Shown here one piece after another: positions 16,259 through 25,787 of a stretch of DNA of 36,507 bases. How positions within the stretch are numbered: position 1 is the stretch's first letter; each line of letters opens with the position of its first letter. Both the position numbers and the translations under genes were made by a program. Below the pieces are notes generated by a model. That model did not search any database, was not told the origin of the DNA, and worked only from the letters and a program-made list of their open reading frames with translations. The DNA comes from an uncultured Roseburia sp. (GTDB taxonomy: Bacteria > Bacillota > Clostridia > Lachnospirales > Lachnospiraceae). The stretch covers positions 1 to 36,507 of the forward strand of contig CAKRLC010000016.1 of assembly GCA_934358955.1 (NCBI GenBank). Direction: 5' to 3'.

Positions 16259-19200
16259 TTATGTGACGTCTGCCGGATCCTGCAAACGCAGCTTTTCTGC
16301 TGCACAGTCCAGGAACTTCTCCACCACGGTCTTTACATCTACATTTTTTTCCCTTGAATTTTTCTTCAGGAAATACGTAAAATACGGTGCTTTCGCATCC
16401 ATCGTAAATTTCAGGTTATTTCCAAAAATGGCTACCAGTTCCGGGATTTTTACCACATCCAGCTTTGCTTTTTCATAAAGCGTGAATTTCACGGTATCGG
16501 CTTTCTGTATGATTTCTGTCATGTAAACTGCATGTGCAAGGGACTTGATCTTTGCGATATAAAGCAGGTTTTCCACCGGCTTCGGCGGATCTCCGAAACG
16601 GTCGATCAGCTCTTCTAGCATTTCTTCTGTCTCTTCTTTTGTTTCGATATCTGCGATCCGTTTATAAATATCAAGCTTCTGCACTTCATTTGGAATATAT
16701 CCCATCGGAATGTATGCATCAATGTCAATGTCGATCGTCGTGTCAAAGCTCTCTTCCTGCTTCAATCCCTTTGCCTCTTTGACCGCTTCATTTAACATCT
16801 TGCAGTAAAGATCGTAACCTACCGCTTCCATATGTCCATGCTGCTCGGCTCCAAGCAGATTTCCGGCACCGCGGATCTCAAGATCACGCATGGCGATCTT
16901 GAACCCACTGCCAAGCTCCGTGTATTCCTTGATCGCGGCAAGACGCTTTTCTGCTACTTCCTTTAACATCTTATCCCGCTTATACATTAAGAATGCGTAC
17001 GCTGTCCGATTCGATCTTCCCACACGCCCCCTGAGCTGGTAAAGCTGTGATAATCCCATATTATCCGCATCATGGATAATCATCGTATTTACATTGGAAA
17101 TGTCAAGTCCCGTCTCAATGATCGTCGTCGATACAAGTACATCGATCTCTCCATTGATGAACTTATACATAATATTTTCCAATTCCGTCTCTTTCATCTG
17201 TCCGTGTGCATAAGCAACATTCGCCTCCGGCACAAGATCTGCGATCTTTGCCGCTGTTTCTGCGATTTCTTTGACTCGATTGTATACATAATACGCCTGT
17301 CCGCCTCGCGCTAACTCCCTGGAAATTGCCTCACGCACAAGCTCTTCATTATATTCCATGACATACGTCTGGATCGGGATCCTGTCCATCGGCGGTTCCT
17401 CTAACACACTCATATCACGGATTCCGATCAGGCTCATATGCAGGGTTCTTGGAATTGGCGTTGCAGTCAGTGTGAGCACATCAATATTATTTTTTAACTG
17501 CTTGATCTTTTCTTTATGCGTTACACCAAAACGCTGCTCCTCATCGATCATCAAAAGTCCTATATCTTTAAAAACAACATCCTTTGACAGCAGGCGGTGC
17601 GTACCGATAATAATGTCTACCTGGCCTTTTTTTAATTTTTCCAGTGTTTTCTTCTGCTCTCCTGCCGAACGGAAACGGCAGAGCAGATCCACATTAATCG
17701 GGAAATCCTTCATCCGCTGTACAAAATTATTATAATGCTGCTGCGCCAAAATCGTTGTCGGCACCAAAAAAGCGACCTGCTTTCCATCCTGCACTGCCTT
17801 AAATGCTGCACGGATCGCAATCTCCGTCTTGCCATAGCCGACATCTCCACAGATCAGCCGGTCCATGATCTTCGTGCTCTCCATATCCCGCTTGGTCGCT
17901 TCGATCGCAAGATCCTGGTCTTCTGTTTCTTCAAACGGGAACATCTCTTCAAACTCACGCTGCCAGACCGTGTCCGGTCCATAGGCAAATCCCTGTTCAC
18001 TCTGCCGGATGGCATACAGGCGCACCAGATCGCCCGCGATCTCTTTGACCGCTCCCCTGACTTTTGTCTTTGTCTTATTCCATTCCTGTCCGCCGAGCCT
18101 GTTTAATTTCGGCTTCTTCGCATCTGCGCCGGCATACTTCTGGATCAGCTCCAGCTGTGTTGCCAGAATATAGAGATTACCGCCTCCTGCATATTCGATC
18201 TTAATATAATCCTTTACCGTCTTATCCACTTCGATCTTTTCGATACCGCGGTAAATGCCAAGGCCATGATTTTCATGCACGACATAGTCCCCTATATTAA
18301 GGTCTGTAAAGCTGGCGATCTTCTCACCCTCATACATGCGGTGCCGCTTCTTTTTCTTCTTTTCCGAACCGAAAATATCACTTTCAGAGATCACTACAAA
18401 CTTGACCGCCGGATACTCATAACCCTTCTTCACTTTGCCATAGCCTGTCATGATCTCGCCCGGACTTAAAACCCGGTCAAAATCTTCCGAATAAAACGCA
18501 GGAAGATCTTCATTCATCAGATCCTCTGCCAGACGTCTGGCGCGGGTTCTCGAGCTCGACAGTAAAATCATGCGATATCCGTTTTTCTTATATCGCTTCA
18601 GGTCTTTGATCAGCAGTTCGAAGCTATTATTGTACGGATTCACGGTCCGGCTTTCCGTTGCGATACGTTCTTTTATATTTAACTGGCTGCATTTCATATC
18701 AAGGGCAACCAGCGCCACGCACCGCATCCGGTTGATTTTTGCAAGAATCTCTTTGCAGGAAAAAAGCTCTCTCATCTGTCCCGGAAGAATATAGCCTTTT
18801 TCCAGACGCTGTTTCATACTCTCGGAAAATTCTGTTTCTGTAGTCTGTCCCCGCTCGATCGTACGCACAGTCTCATCCAGAAAAACAATCGCATTCTCTT
18901 TATTCAGATAATCTAATAATGACACCCGTTTCTCGCAAAAATAGGACAGATATGCATCCAGACCTGCTGTAACACCGTACTCCATCGTTTCTTCCGCGAT
19001 CTGGTCTGCCATGGACTGCACACGGTAAGCTTCTTCCGTCTTCATCTCTTTGCGGAGTTTTTCGGCAACTTTTTTTGCTTCTTTCTGAAGTCTTTCCACA
19101 CCGGACTTCCGTTCTTCCTCTGTTAATACAAGCTCACATGCCGGATAAATACGGATCTCTTCCAGATTTTCAATAGACCGCTGGCTCTGCGCGTCAAAAG

Positions 19201-19807
19201 AGCGGATGGAATCCACTTCATCCCCCCAAAGTTCAATTCGGAACGGATTCTCTTCTGTCAATGGGAAAATATCAATGATCCCGCCACGCACAGAAAATTC
19301 GCCCATTGTCTCGGCCTGATAATTCTTCTCATAACCAAGATCAACAAGGTGTCTTGTCATTTCTGCAAGATCCACGGTATCTCCTACAGAAATCTTCTCT
19401 ACGGACTCAATAAACCGCTCCGGCTCCGGCATCGGATTCATCAGTCCATCAAACGTTGTGATGATCGTACACGCCGGTTCCTCCGCCATCATTTTCAGTG
19501 CATTGATACGCTCTGCCGTCAGTACATTGCCACGGATATCCGACTGGTAAAACAAAATATCCTTTGCCGGATAATAAGCGGCTTTCTTATCAAAAAAGCG
19601 GTATTCCTCTAACAGTTCCTTTGCTTTTTGCTCATGAAAAGTAACAATGATTCTGTTTCCAGAACCATTGTTAACACTGTATGCAATATGTGGTTTTATG
19701 GCATCGATACAACCGGAAAGTTCAACGACACCTTCGTTCTTCTTCAGAGCCTGTTCTAACTCTTCATACCCCTGTAATTCCTTTAAGGGTTCTGTGAATG
19801 CTTTCAA
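16259..19807 (-). CDS. mfd: Transcription-repair coupling factor Mfd
   Basis: Mfd frees RNA polymerase stalled at DNA damage and recruits UvrA. At 1182 residues it has the normal full length. A UvrB-homology region occupies about the first 330 residues. The CarD-like RNA-polymerase interaction domain follows near 500-560 (NIGDYVVHENHGLGIYRGIEKI), then the RecG-like translocase with CGDVGYGKTEIA (Walker A), MIDEEQRFGV (Walker B) and the LRGRVGRSNRTAYAFL motif, and a C-terminal regulatory domain. I prefer the TTG at 19807, which has GGGAGG at 7 nt, over the ATG at 19825, whose purine run directly touches the codon. It follows pth closely, as in Bacillus. Confidence 0.95.
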   Translation of the reverse strand: MKAFTEPLKELQGYEELEQALKKNEGVVELSGCIDAIKPHIAYSVNNGSGNRIIVTFHEQKAKELLEEYRFFDKKAAYYPAKDILFYQSDIRGNVLTAERINALKMMAEEPACTIITTFDGLMNPMPEPERFIESVEKISVGDTVDLAEMTRHLVDLGYEKNYQAETMGEFSVRGGIIDIFPLTEENPFRIELWGDEVDSIRSFDAQSQRSIENLEEIRIYPACELVLTEEERKSGVERLQKEAKKVAEKLRKEMKTEEAYRVQSMADQIAEETMEYGVTAGLDAYLSYFCEKRVSLLDYLNKENAIVFLDETVRTIERGQTTETEFSESMKQRLEKGYILPGQMRELFSCKEILAKINRMRCVALVALDMKCSQLNIKERIATESRTVNPYNNSFELLIKDLKRYKKNGYRMILLSSSRTRARRLAEDLMNEDLPAFYSEDFDRVLSPGEIMTGYGKVKKGYEYPAVKFVVISESDIFGSEKKKKKRHRMYEGEKIASFTDLNIGDYVVHENHGLGIYRGIEKIEVDKTVKDYIKIEYAGGGNLYILATQLELIQKYAGADAKKPKLNRLGGQEWNKTKTKVRGAVKEIAGDLVRLYAIRQSEQGFAYGPDTVWQREFEEMFPFEETEDQDLAIEATKRDMESTKIMDRLICGDVGYGKTEIAIRAAFKAVQDGKQVAFLVPTTILAQQHYNNFVQRMKDFPINVDLLCRFRSAGEQKKTLEKLKKGQVDIIIGTHRLLSKDVVFKDIGLLMIDEEQRFGVTHKEKIKQLKNNIDVLTLTATPIPRTLHMSLIGIRDMSVLEEPPMDRIPIQTYVMEYNEELVREAISRELARGGQAYYVYNRVKEIAETAAKIADLVPEANVAYAHGQMKETELENIMYKFINGEIDVLVSTTIIETGLDISNVNTMIIHDADNMGLSQLYQLRGRVGRSNRTAYAFLMYKRDKMLKEVAEKRLAAIKEYTELGSGFKIAMRDLEIRGAGNLLGAEQHGHMEAVGYDLYCKMLNEAVKEAKGLKQEESFDTTIDIDIDAYIPMGYIPNEVQKLDIYKRIADIETKEETEEMLEELIDRFGDPPKPVENLLYIAKIKSLAHAVYMTEIIQKADTVKFTLYEKAKLDVVKIPELVAIFGNNLKFTMDAKAPYFTYFLKKNSREKNVDVKTVVEKFLDCAAEKLRLQDPADVT

Positions 19808-19866
19808 GATTTTTCCTCCCTGCATCCCCTTTAAATCTCTCTCATGAACTTCATGATAAAAATGTT

Positions 19867-20439
19867 CTACTTGCCTTTGCTGTTATAATCATTCATTGCC
19901 TTATCCACATCGCCCTGCATCATCATCACAGCCGCATCCATTGCATGTCCGATCGCTTCCTCTACCTTAGCGCGGTCTTCTGTGCCAAATCGTCCCAGCA
20001 CATAGTCAGCAAGATCCCATCCTTTTGGTTTCTCGCCAACGCCGACCTTGATACGCATAAAATTCTGTGTACCTGTCATCGCAATGATATTCTTGATCCC
20101 GTTATGTCCGCCGGCACTTCCCTTTTTACGGATACGGATATTACCCGGCTCTAAACTGATGTCATCAAAAATCACAATCATCTCAGATTCCGGATCTAAT
20201 TTATAGTAATTCAGAAGCTCTGCTACACTCTCCCCACTTAAGTTCATGTAAGTCTGCGGTTTGGCAAGTACTACCTTCGTTCCTTCTATCACACCTTTTC
20301 CGCAAAGTGCTTTGTGCTTCTTCTCACTGATACTGATATTATATTTGTCTGCAAGGGCATCCATGACATCAAATCCGATATTATGTCTGGTCTTTTCATA
20401 CTGCTTTGTCGGATTTCCTAAGCCTACTATTAAAAACAT
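19867..20439 (-). CDS. pth: Peptidyl-tRNA hydrolase
   Basis: The 190-residue enzyme releases tRNA from peptidyl-tRNA dropped by ribosomes. The signature LIVGLGNPTKQYEKTRHNIGF includes the catalytic His19/20 region, and the GSAGGHNGIKNI motif and IRIKVGVG strand are present. It starts 3 nt after the GlmU-like gene and precedes mfd, the same order as in Bacillus, so the three are probably one transcript. Confidence 0.96.
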   Translation of the reverse strand: MFLIVGLGNPTKQYEKTRHNIGFDVMDALADKYNISISEKKHKALCGKGVIEGTKVVLAKPQTYMNLSGESVAELLNYYKLDPESEMIVIFDDISLEPGNIRIRKKGSAGGHNGIKNIIAMTGTQNFMRIKVGVGEKPKGWDLADYVLGRFGTEDRAKVEEAIGHAMDAAVMMMQGDVDKAMNDYNSKGK

Positions 20440-20442
20440 GTC

Positions 20443-21183
20443 TTATTTTCCCTCTCTTGCGCGGATGATCTCTGCAGCGGCTGCAAGCTGTTCCTGATCA
20501 TTCACACCTGTGATGTCTTCCGGATCATCCAATGCAAAAGCATCTACCTTTAATCCTTTATCCTTGATGATCGTAAGTGTATCCGGCAGATAATACTCAC
20601 CCTGCGCATTATTCGGTGTCAGCTTATCCAATGCTTCCTTTAATTCCTTTGTGTCGAAAATATACATACCGGAATTAATCTCATGGGATTCTAACTCCTC
20701 CGGTGATGCATCTTTATGCTCTACACTCTTTACAAATCTGCCTTCGGCATCGCGGATAATTCTTCCATATCCGGTCGGATCATCGATCATAGCAGAAAGT
20801 ACTGTAACAGTATTTCCATTTTTCTTATGATGCTCTGCTAACCGTCCCAGCGTTTCTGCTGTAATTAATGGTGTATCTCCGAACAAGATCATTGTCTGTC
20901 CTTCATCGCCCAAAAAATCTCTGGCGCATTTGACTGCATGACCGGTTCCTAACTGTTCTTCCTGTAATGCAAATTTTACATTTTTATGGGAAATACTGCT
21001 TTTTACAACTTCGTTCTTATATCCTACTACAAGACAAATATCTGTTGCGCCTGCGCCTTCTGCTGCGTCGATCGCATAATCCACAAGACATTTACCCTCG
21101 ATGGTATGAACCACCTTTGGAAGATCAGATTTCATCCTGGTTCCTTTTCCTGCTGCAAGAATGACTGCTTTTAACTGTTCCAT
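20443..21183 (-). CDS. GlmU-type sugar nucleotidyltransferase lacking the acetyltransferase domain
   Basis: The 246 residues cover only the N-terminal uridylyltransferase half of GlmU: LAAGKGTRMKSDLPKVVH (nucleotide loop), QEEQLGTGHAV, FGDTPLITAETL and EINSGMYIFDT. Full GlmU has about 455 residues with a C-terminal left-handed beta-helix that acetylates glucosamine 1-phosphate. Here the frame ends at EIIRAREGK, and pth follows within 3 nt, so this is not a local frameshift. It should make UDP-GlcNAc from GlcNAc-1-phosphate and UTP, and the acetylation step must come from another protein. Position between spoVG and pth is that of glmU. Confidence 0.85.
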   Translation of the reverse strand: MEQLKAVILAAGKGTRMKSDLPKVVHTIEGKCLVDYAIDAAEGAGATDICLVVGYKNEVVKSSISHKNVKFALQEEQLGTGHAVKCARDFLGDEGQTMILFGDTPLITAETLGRLAEHHKKNGNTVTVLSAMIDDPTGYGRIIRDAEGRFVKSVEHKDASPEELESHEINSGMYIFDTKELKEALDKLTPNNAQGEYYLPDTLTIIKDKGLKVDAFALDDPEDITGVNDQEQLAAAAEIIRAREGK

Positions 21184-21223
21184 ACTATTTTCCTTCCTCG
21201 CTGTTTTTTCTTACTTATGCTCT

Positions 21224-21251
21224 ATTTTACAGAAGATTTCTGATTTGACAA
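21224..21251 (-). promoter_or_regulatory. Promoter of the glmU-pth-mfd unit
   Basis: TTGTCA (21246-21251) and TAAAAT (21224-21229) have a 16-bp spacer on the minus strand, between the spoVG terminator and the GlmU-like gene. Confidence 0.55.
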
Positions 21252-21292
21252 GTAGCGGATTTCTTTTTCCGGAGATTTATTGCATTTTGGAT

Positions 21293-21324
21293 AAAAAAGG
21301 ACCGCTGTCACTTCAGCGGTCCTT
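21293..21324 (-). terminator. Intrinsic terminator of spoVG
   Basis: On the minus strand a perfect stem of 11 bp (arms 21297-21307 and 21314-21324, 6-nt loop) merges into a run of T residues, 12 nt beyond the spoVG stop. Confidence 0.88.
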
Positions 21325-21335
21325 CATCAAAAACT

Positions 21336-21602
21336 TTATTCTTCTACTGCCATTGTCTCATAATACTTGTCGAGGATCAGATTCTGGATCTTCTCTCTGG
21401 TAGATGAATTAATTGGATGAGCAATATCTCTGTACTCTCCGTCTGCTGCCTTGCGGCTTGGCATTGCTATAAACAATCCTTTCTCACCTTCGATGATTTT
21501 AATGTCATGTACAACAAATTCTTCATCAATTGTGATGGAAACGACTGCTTTCATTTTTCCTTCTTTTTCCACTTTTCTGATTCTGACATCTGTAATCTGC
21601 AT
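21336..21602 (-). CDS. spoVG: Septation/sporulation regulator SpoVG
   Basis: The 88-residue protein begins [51 protein letters not shown], the SpoVG family signature. SpoVG is a small DNA- and RNA-binding regulator linked to asymmetric septation and capsule or virulence gene control in Bacillota. It has its own terminator and a possible sigma-H-type promoter (21626-21655); in Bacillus spoVG is the textbook sigma-H gene. It lies upstream of the glmU-like gene as in Bacillus. Confidence 0.96.
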   Translation of the reverse strand: MQITDVRIRKVEKEGKMKAVVSITIDEEFVVHDIKIIEGEKGLFIAMPSRKAADGEYRDIAHPINSSTREKIQNLILDKYYETMAVEE

Positions 21603-21625
21603 GATATTTCAGTCCCCCTTCTCGG

Positions 21626-21655
21626 TCATTCTCTTACCGTATACCTTATACCTGT
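21626..21655 (-). promoter_or_regulatory. Candidate sigma-H-type promoter of spoVG
   Basis: On the minus strand ACAGGTATA (21647-21655) and AGAGAATGA (21626-21634) are 12 bp apart. This fits the RNAGGAWWW/RNNGAATWW pattern of sigma-H with one mismatch in the -35 part. The match is by eye. Confidence 0.4.
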
Positions 21656-21674
21656 AAGCCCTTCTGCCTAAATG

Positions 21675-22793
21675 TTATAACACATATCTGTCATTCTTCT
21701 CAGATACAATCTTAATTCCATTGTCCCCACAATAATAAGTATTCGCTTTTAATGTATCTCTGCTCTCTACGATGCAATTCTCGATATGTGTGTTATCACC
21801 GATATAAACATCATTCAGAATAATTGAATTCTTGATCACACAGTTCTTTCCGACAAATACTTTCTTAAATAATACAGAATTCTCAACTTTGCTGTTAATA
21901 ATACATCCGCTGGCGACTAAGCTGTTTCTTACGTCGGAACCGGTGTTGTATTTTGCCGGTGGAAGATCATCTACTTTAGAACAGATCTCAGGTTCCTGCT
22001 TGAAGAAGTAATTTCTTACATCCGGTTTCAGGAAATCCATATTGGTCTGATAATAAGAATCAACGGTTGCAATGTTGCTCCAGTACTCTTCCATCTTATA
22101 TCCATAGATTCTCTTCATGTTCTTATAACGGATCAGGATATCTGTAACAAAGTCCCATCTTCCTTCATCTGCACTGCGCTCTAACATCTCAATGAGCTGT
22201 CTTCTGCGGATAATGTAGATACCGGTAGAGATCGTATTAGACTGGGTAACCATTGGTTTCTCTTCAAACTCTACGATTCTGGAATCTTCGTTCATGCGGA
22301 CAACACCAAAACGGCTGACATCCACGCTTGGATCCATATCCTTGCATACAACGGTAATGTCTGCTTTTTTCTGGATATGATAATCAAGTACTTTATTAAA
22401 ATCAAGCTTGTACACGCAATCACCACTACTGATGATAACGTATGGTTCATGGCGTTTCTTTAAGAAAGAGATATTCTGGTACATTGCATCTGCAGTACCA
22501 CGATACCACCAGCTGTTATCAACTGTAACGGTCGGGTTGAATACATATAAACCACCCTGTTTACGTCCGAAATCCCACCATTTGGAAGAGCTTAAGTGCT
22601 CATTCAAAGATCTTGCACTGTACTGTGTCAGTACTGCAACTGTCTGGACATGGGAATTGCTCATGCTGCTTAAGGCAAAGTCGATGCTTCGGTAGCTTCC
22701 TCCGATCGGCATTGCTGCAATTGCACGTTTATTGGATAATTCCTGCATACGGCTGTTATTACCGCCAGCCAAAATAATACCTACTGCCTTCAT
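21675..22793 (-). CDS. glgD: GlgD, glucose-1-phosphate adenylyltransferase second subunit
   Basis: The 372-residue protein is a GlgC paralogue: nucleotidyltransferase fold beginning [28 protein letters not shown], with [12 protein letters not shown] in place of the GlgC IDFPLSNC block, and a C-terminal left-handed beta-helix ([28 protein letters not shown]). In Bacillota GlgD forms a hetero-oligomer with GlgC and raises its activity; it lacks several catalytic-site features itself. It overlaps glgC by 4 nt, giving balanced synthesis. No glgA, glgB or glgP lies in the window. Confidence 0.92.
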   Translation of the reverse strand: MKAVGIILAGGNNSRMQELSNKRAIAAMPIGGSYRSIDFALSSMSNSHVQTVAVLTQYSARSLNEHLSSSKWWDFGRKQGGLYVFNPTVTVDNSWWYRGTADAMYQNISFLKKRHEPYVIISSGDCVYKLDFNKVLDYHIQKKADITVVCKDMDPSVDVSRFGVVRMNEDSRIVEFEEKPMVTQSNTISTGIYIIRRRQLIEMLERSADEGRWDFVTDILIRYKNMKRIYGYKMEEYWSNIATVDSYYQTNMDFLKPDVRNYFFKQEPEICSKVDDLPPAKYNTGSDVRNSLVASGCIINSKVENSVLFKKVFVGKNCVIKNSIILNDVYIGDNTHIENCIVESRDTLKANTYYCGDNGIKIVSEKNDRYVL

Positions 22794-24064
22794 TCTGAGT
22801 CACCTGCCTTAATAATTACTTCACCGCTGTCAAGAATTCCTTCCGGATAGTCTTCTTCGGTCGTCTTACCTGAAATTGCTGTATTCTTTCCAACTGAGAC
22901 ATTCGATGGAACGGAAGAATCTTCCCCGATCGTTACAAGGCCAAAGGAATAAATCTTATCATTGAACTTGTTCGGCTTCTCTTCTCCGATTCCAAGAGTA
23001 ACATGATCACCGATGCTGCAGTTTTCTGCAACGATAGCTTTATCGATCACAGTGTTCTCACCGATCTGGGTTCCCTTCATGATAATGGAATCCCGCACCA
23101 CGGATCCTTTTCCTACTGTGACTCCTGCACCAATTACTGAGTTATGTACTTCGCCGTAAATCTCGGATCCTTCCCCGATAATACTGCGTTCTACTACGGA
23201 ATCTGCTGACAGATACTGTGGCTGGATAATATCACTCTTTGTATAGATCTTCCAATATTCCTCGTATAAATTGAATTCAGGGATCAGGTCGATCAGCTCC
23301 ATATTAGCTTCCCAGTAAGAGCCAAGGGTTCCTACATCCTTCCAGTATCCGTTATACTCATATGCAAACAGACGCTGTTTCTTCTCGTGGCAATATGGGA
23401 TAATATGTTTACCAAAGTCACATCCATTCTGATCTTTCATTGCGATCAGCGCTTCTTTTAATACCTTCCAGCTGAAGATATAAATACCCATGGATGCCAG
23501 ATTACTTCTCGGATGCTCCGGCTTCTCTTCGAATTCCTGGATACGTTTTGTCTCATCAGCAATGACGATACCAAAACGGCTTGCCTCTTCAATCGGCACC
23601 GGCATGGTCGCGATTGTTACGTCTGCATTGTTTTCCTTATGGAAATCAAGCATCACCTCGTAATCCATCTTATAAATATGGTCACCGGACAAGATAAGTA
23701 CATACTCCGGATTATACTGTTCCATGTAATTCATGTTCTGATAAATTGCATTGGCAGTTCCAGAATACCACTCACTGTTATCACTTCTCTCATAAGGCGG
23801 TAACACAGTTACGCCTCCATTATTACGGTCCAAATCCCAAGGAATACCAATTCCGATATGGGTATTCAGACGTAATGGCTGATACTGGGTCAATACACCT
23901 ACAGTATCGATTCCGGAATTAATGCAATTACTAAGTGGGAAATCGATAATACGATACTTTCCACCGAATGCAACTGCCGGTTTTGCAACTTTTGCTGTCA
24001 GAACGCCAAGACGGCTTCCCTGACCTCCTGCTAATAGCATTGCTATCATTTCTTTTCGAATCAC
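22790..24064 (-). CDS. glgC: Glucose-1-phosphate adenylyltransferase
   Basis: GlgC makes ADP-glucose, the glycosyl donor for glycogen. The 424-residue protein has [39 protein letters not shown] (catalytic loop), [10 protein letters not shown] and a C-terminal beta-helix. I chose the GTG at 24064 because AGAGGTGA sits 5 nt upstream and gives the usual start [14 protein letters not shown]; a GTG nine bases further up lies inside that ribosome binding site. It is the first gene of glgC-glgD and is read divergently from murC behind a promoter with a palindromic spacer. Confidence 0.94.
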   Translation of the reverse strand: MIRKEMIAMLLAGGQGSRLGVLTAKVAKPAVAFGGKYRIIDFPLSNCINSGIDTVGVLTQYQPLRLNTHIGIGIPWDLDRNNGGVTVLPPYERSDNSEWYSGTANAIYQNMNYMEQYNPEYVLILSGDHIYKMDYEVMLDFHKENNADVTIATMPVPIEEASRFGIVIADETKRIQEFEEKPEHPRSNLASMGIYIFSWKVLKEALIAMKDQNGCDFGKHIIPYCHEKKQRLFAYEYNGYWKDVGTLGSYWEANMELIDLIPEFNLYEEYWKIYTKSDIIQPQYLSADSVVERSIIGEGSEIYGEVHNSVIGAGVTVGKGSVVRDSIIMKGTQIGENTVIDKAIVAENCSIGDHVTLGIGEEKPNKFNDKIYSFGLVTIGEDSSVPSNVSVGKNTAISGKTTEEDYPEGILDSGEVIIKAGDSE

Positions 24065-24117
24065 GTCAATCACCTCTCGTCATTTTACTAGTCAATCTAG
24101 TCCTCTTGATAACTTTA

Positions 24118-24146
24118 AGTATAGCACAAGACATTTGTCTTGTACA
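24118..24146 (-). promoter_or_regulatory. glgCD promoter with palindromic operator in its spacer
   Basis: On the minus strand TGTACA (24141-24146) and TATACT (24118-24123) are 17 bp apart. The spacer contains the perfect 8-2-8 palindrome ACAAGACATTTGTCTTGT (plus-strand reading, 24126-24143), reaching into the -35 box. A dimeric regulator bound there would block or remodel the promoter. Confidence 0.55.
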
Positions 24147-24301
24147 TCATTTTTCACAATTTTTGAAAAGATTTTACTTTATTTCCGACAAAATGCACAA
24201 ATCTATTTGTTTTTTCGCTTTTTTTCGGCAAAATATACAATTTCGTATTCTCATTTTTCTATACCTGCCCTCTTTTTGTTTCTGAATTATCGGAAAAGAA
24301 T

Positions 24302-24329
24302 TTGCAAAATGTTGAGATAAGGTTATAAT
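24302..24329 (+). promoter_or_regulatory. Promoter of murC
   Basis: TTGCAA (24302-24307) and consensus TATAAT (24324-24329) have a 16-bp spacer, about 75 nt upstream of the murC start. Confidence 0.6.
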
Positions 24330-24403
24330 TACCTTGTTAATAATAGTGAAACCAGTCATTTTATTCACTAAACCACATAAAAACGAAAAACAGGAAGGTA
24401 TTT

Positions 24404-25786
24404 ATGATGTATCAGCTTAATTTTGAACAACCTATCCACGTTCATTTTATGGGAATCGGCGGCATCAGCATGAGCGGTCTCGCCGAGATTCTCCACGAAG
24501 AACATTTTATCATATCGGGTTCAGATTCCAGGGAATCCGAACTTACCCGTCACCTTGAACATATGGGCATGCAGATTTATTATGGCCAGAAGCCATCAAA
24601 CATCACAGATGACATTGACCTGATCGTATATACTGCAGCGATCCGTGAAGACAATCCGGAATTCATCTGTGCAAAGGAAAAAGGCATCCCGATGCTGTCA
24701 CGCGCCGAGCTTCTTGGACAGATCATGGATCATTATGCCAATTCCATCGCAGTAGCCGGAACCCATGGAAAGACAACCACAACTTCCATGATCTCACAGA
24801 TCCTGCTCCAGGCAAAGGCTGACCCTACGATCACCGTTGGCGGTATTTTAAAAGCGATCGATGGAAATCTGCGTGTCGGAAAATCTGACGTTTTTATCTC
24901 AGAAGCCTGCGAATACACCAACAGTTTTTTAAATTTCCGTCCAAAATACAGCATTATATTAAATATCGAGGCAGAACATCTCGACTTCTTCAAGGATCTT
25001 GACGATATCCGCCATTCGTTCCGTCTGTTTGCAGAGAATACAAAAGACAATGGTGCGATCATTATCAACGGTGAGATTGAAAACTATCAGGAGATCACCA
25101 ACGGTCTTGCTGCCCAGGTGATCACCTATGGCATGAATAACTCCTGCGATTTTTATCCGGAAAATATCGTCTTCGATGAAAAAGCCTGTGCTTCTTTTAC
25201 CGCTATGTACCACGGCGAAAAAATTATGGATGTCACCTTAAATGTACCGGGACTTCACAATGTCTCTAACGCACTCGCAGCGATCGCACTTGCGCTTGAC
25301 TTAAAGCTCTCCAAAGAAGATATTTATGCCGGCATCCTCGCTTTCGGTGGCGCCGACAGACGTTTCCAGTACAAAGGAACCATTGACGGCATTACTGTTA
25401 TTGATGATTATGCACACCACCCGACAGAGATCCGTGCCACACTGACCGCAGCACAGAAGTATCCACACAAACGTCTGGTCTTAGTCTTCCAGCCACACAC
25501 GTACTCACGTACCAAGGCATTTTTAAATGACTTTGCAGATGTCTTATCCATGGCAGATGTTGTCGTCTTAGCTGATATTTATGCAGCAAGGGAGAAGAAT
25601 ACTTTTGGAATCAGTTCCAGAGATATCGAAGCAAAATTAAAAGAAAAAGGAACGGATTGTCATTATTTCCCATCCTTTACAGAAATTGAAAAATTTTTAT
25701 TAGAAAATTGTGTAGACGGTGATCTGTTGATAACTATGGGCGCCGGAGACATAGTAAATGTGGGCGAACACCTTCTTGGCAAGTAA
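24404..25786 (+). CDS. murC: UDP-N-acetylmuramate--L-alanine ligase
   Basis: MurC adds L-alanine to UDP-MurNAc in cytoplasmic peptidoglycan synthesis. The 460-residue protein shows the UDP-binding start FMGIGGISMSGLAEIL, the ATP loop AGTHGKTTTTSM, the SEACEYTNSFLNF block and the RRFQYKG/DDYAHHPTEIRATL C-terminal motif. The AGGAAGG site precedes two adjacent ATG codons at 24404 and 24407, and either could be used. Its 3' end touches a cluster of DnaA boxes and its terminator hairpin overlaps one of them. Confidence 0.96.
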   Translation: MMYQLNFEQPIHVHFMGIGGISMSGLAEILHEEHFIISGSDSRESELTRHLEHMGMQIYYGQKPSNITDDIDLIVYTAAIREDNPEFICAKEKGIPMLSRAELLGQIMDHYANSIAVAGTHGKTTTTSMISQILLQAKADPTITVGGILKAIDGNLRVGKSDVFISEACEYTNSFLNFRPKYSIILNIEAEHLDFFKDLDDIRHSFRLFAENTKDNGAIIINGEIENYQEITNGLAAQVITYGMNNSCDFYPENIVFDEKACASFTAMYHGEKIMDVTLNVPGLHNVSNALAAIALALDLKLSKEDIYAGILAFGGADRRFQYKGTIDGITVIDDYAHHPTEIRATLTAAQKYPHKRLVLVFQPHTYSRTKAFLNDFADVLSMADVVVLADIYAAREKNTFGISSRDIEAKLKEKGTDCHYFPSFTEIEKFLLENCVDGDLLITMGAGDIVNVGEHLLGK

Positions 25787-25787
25787 C

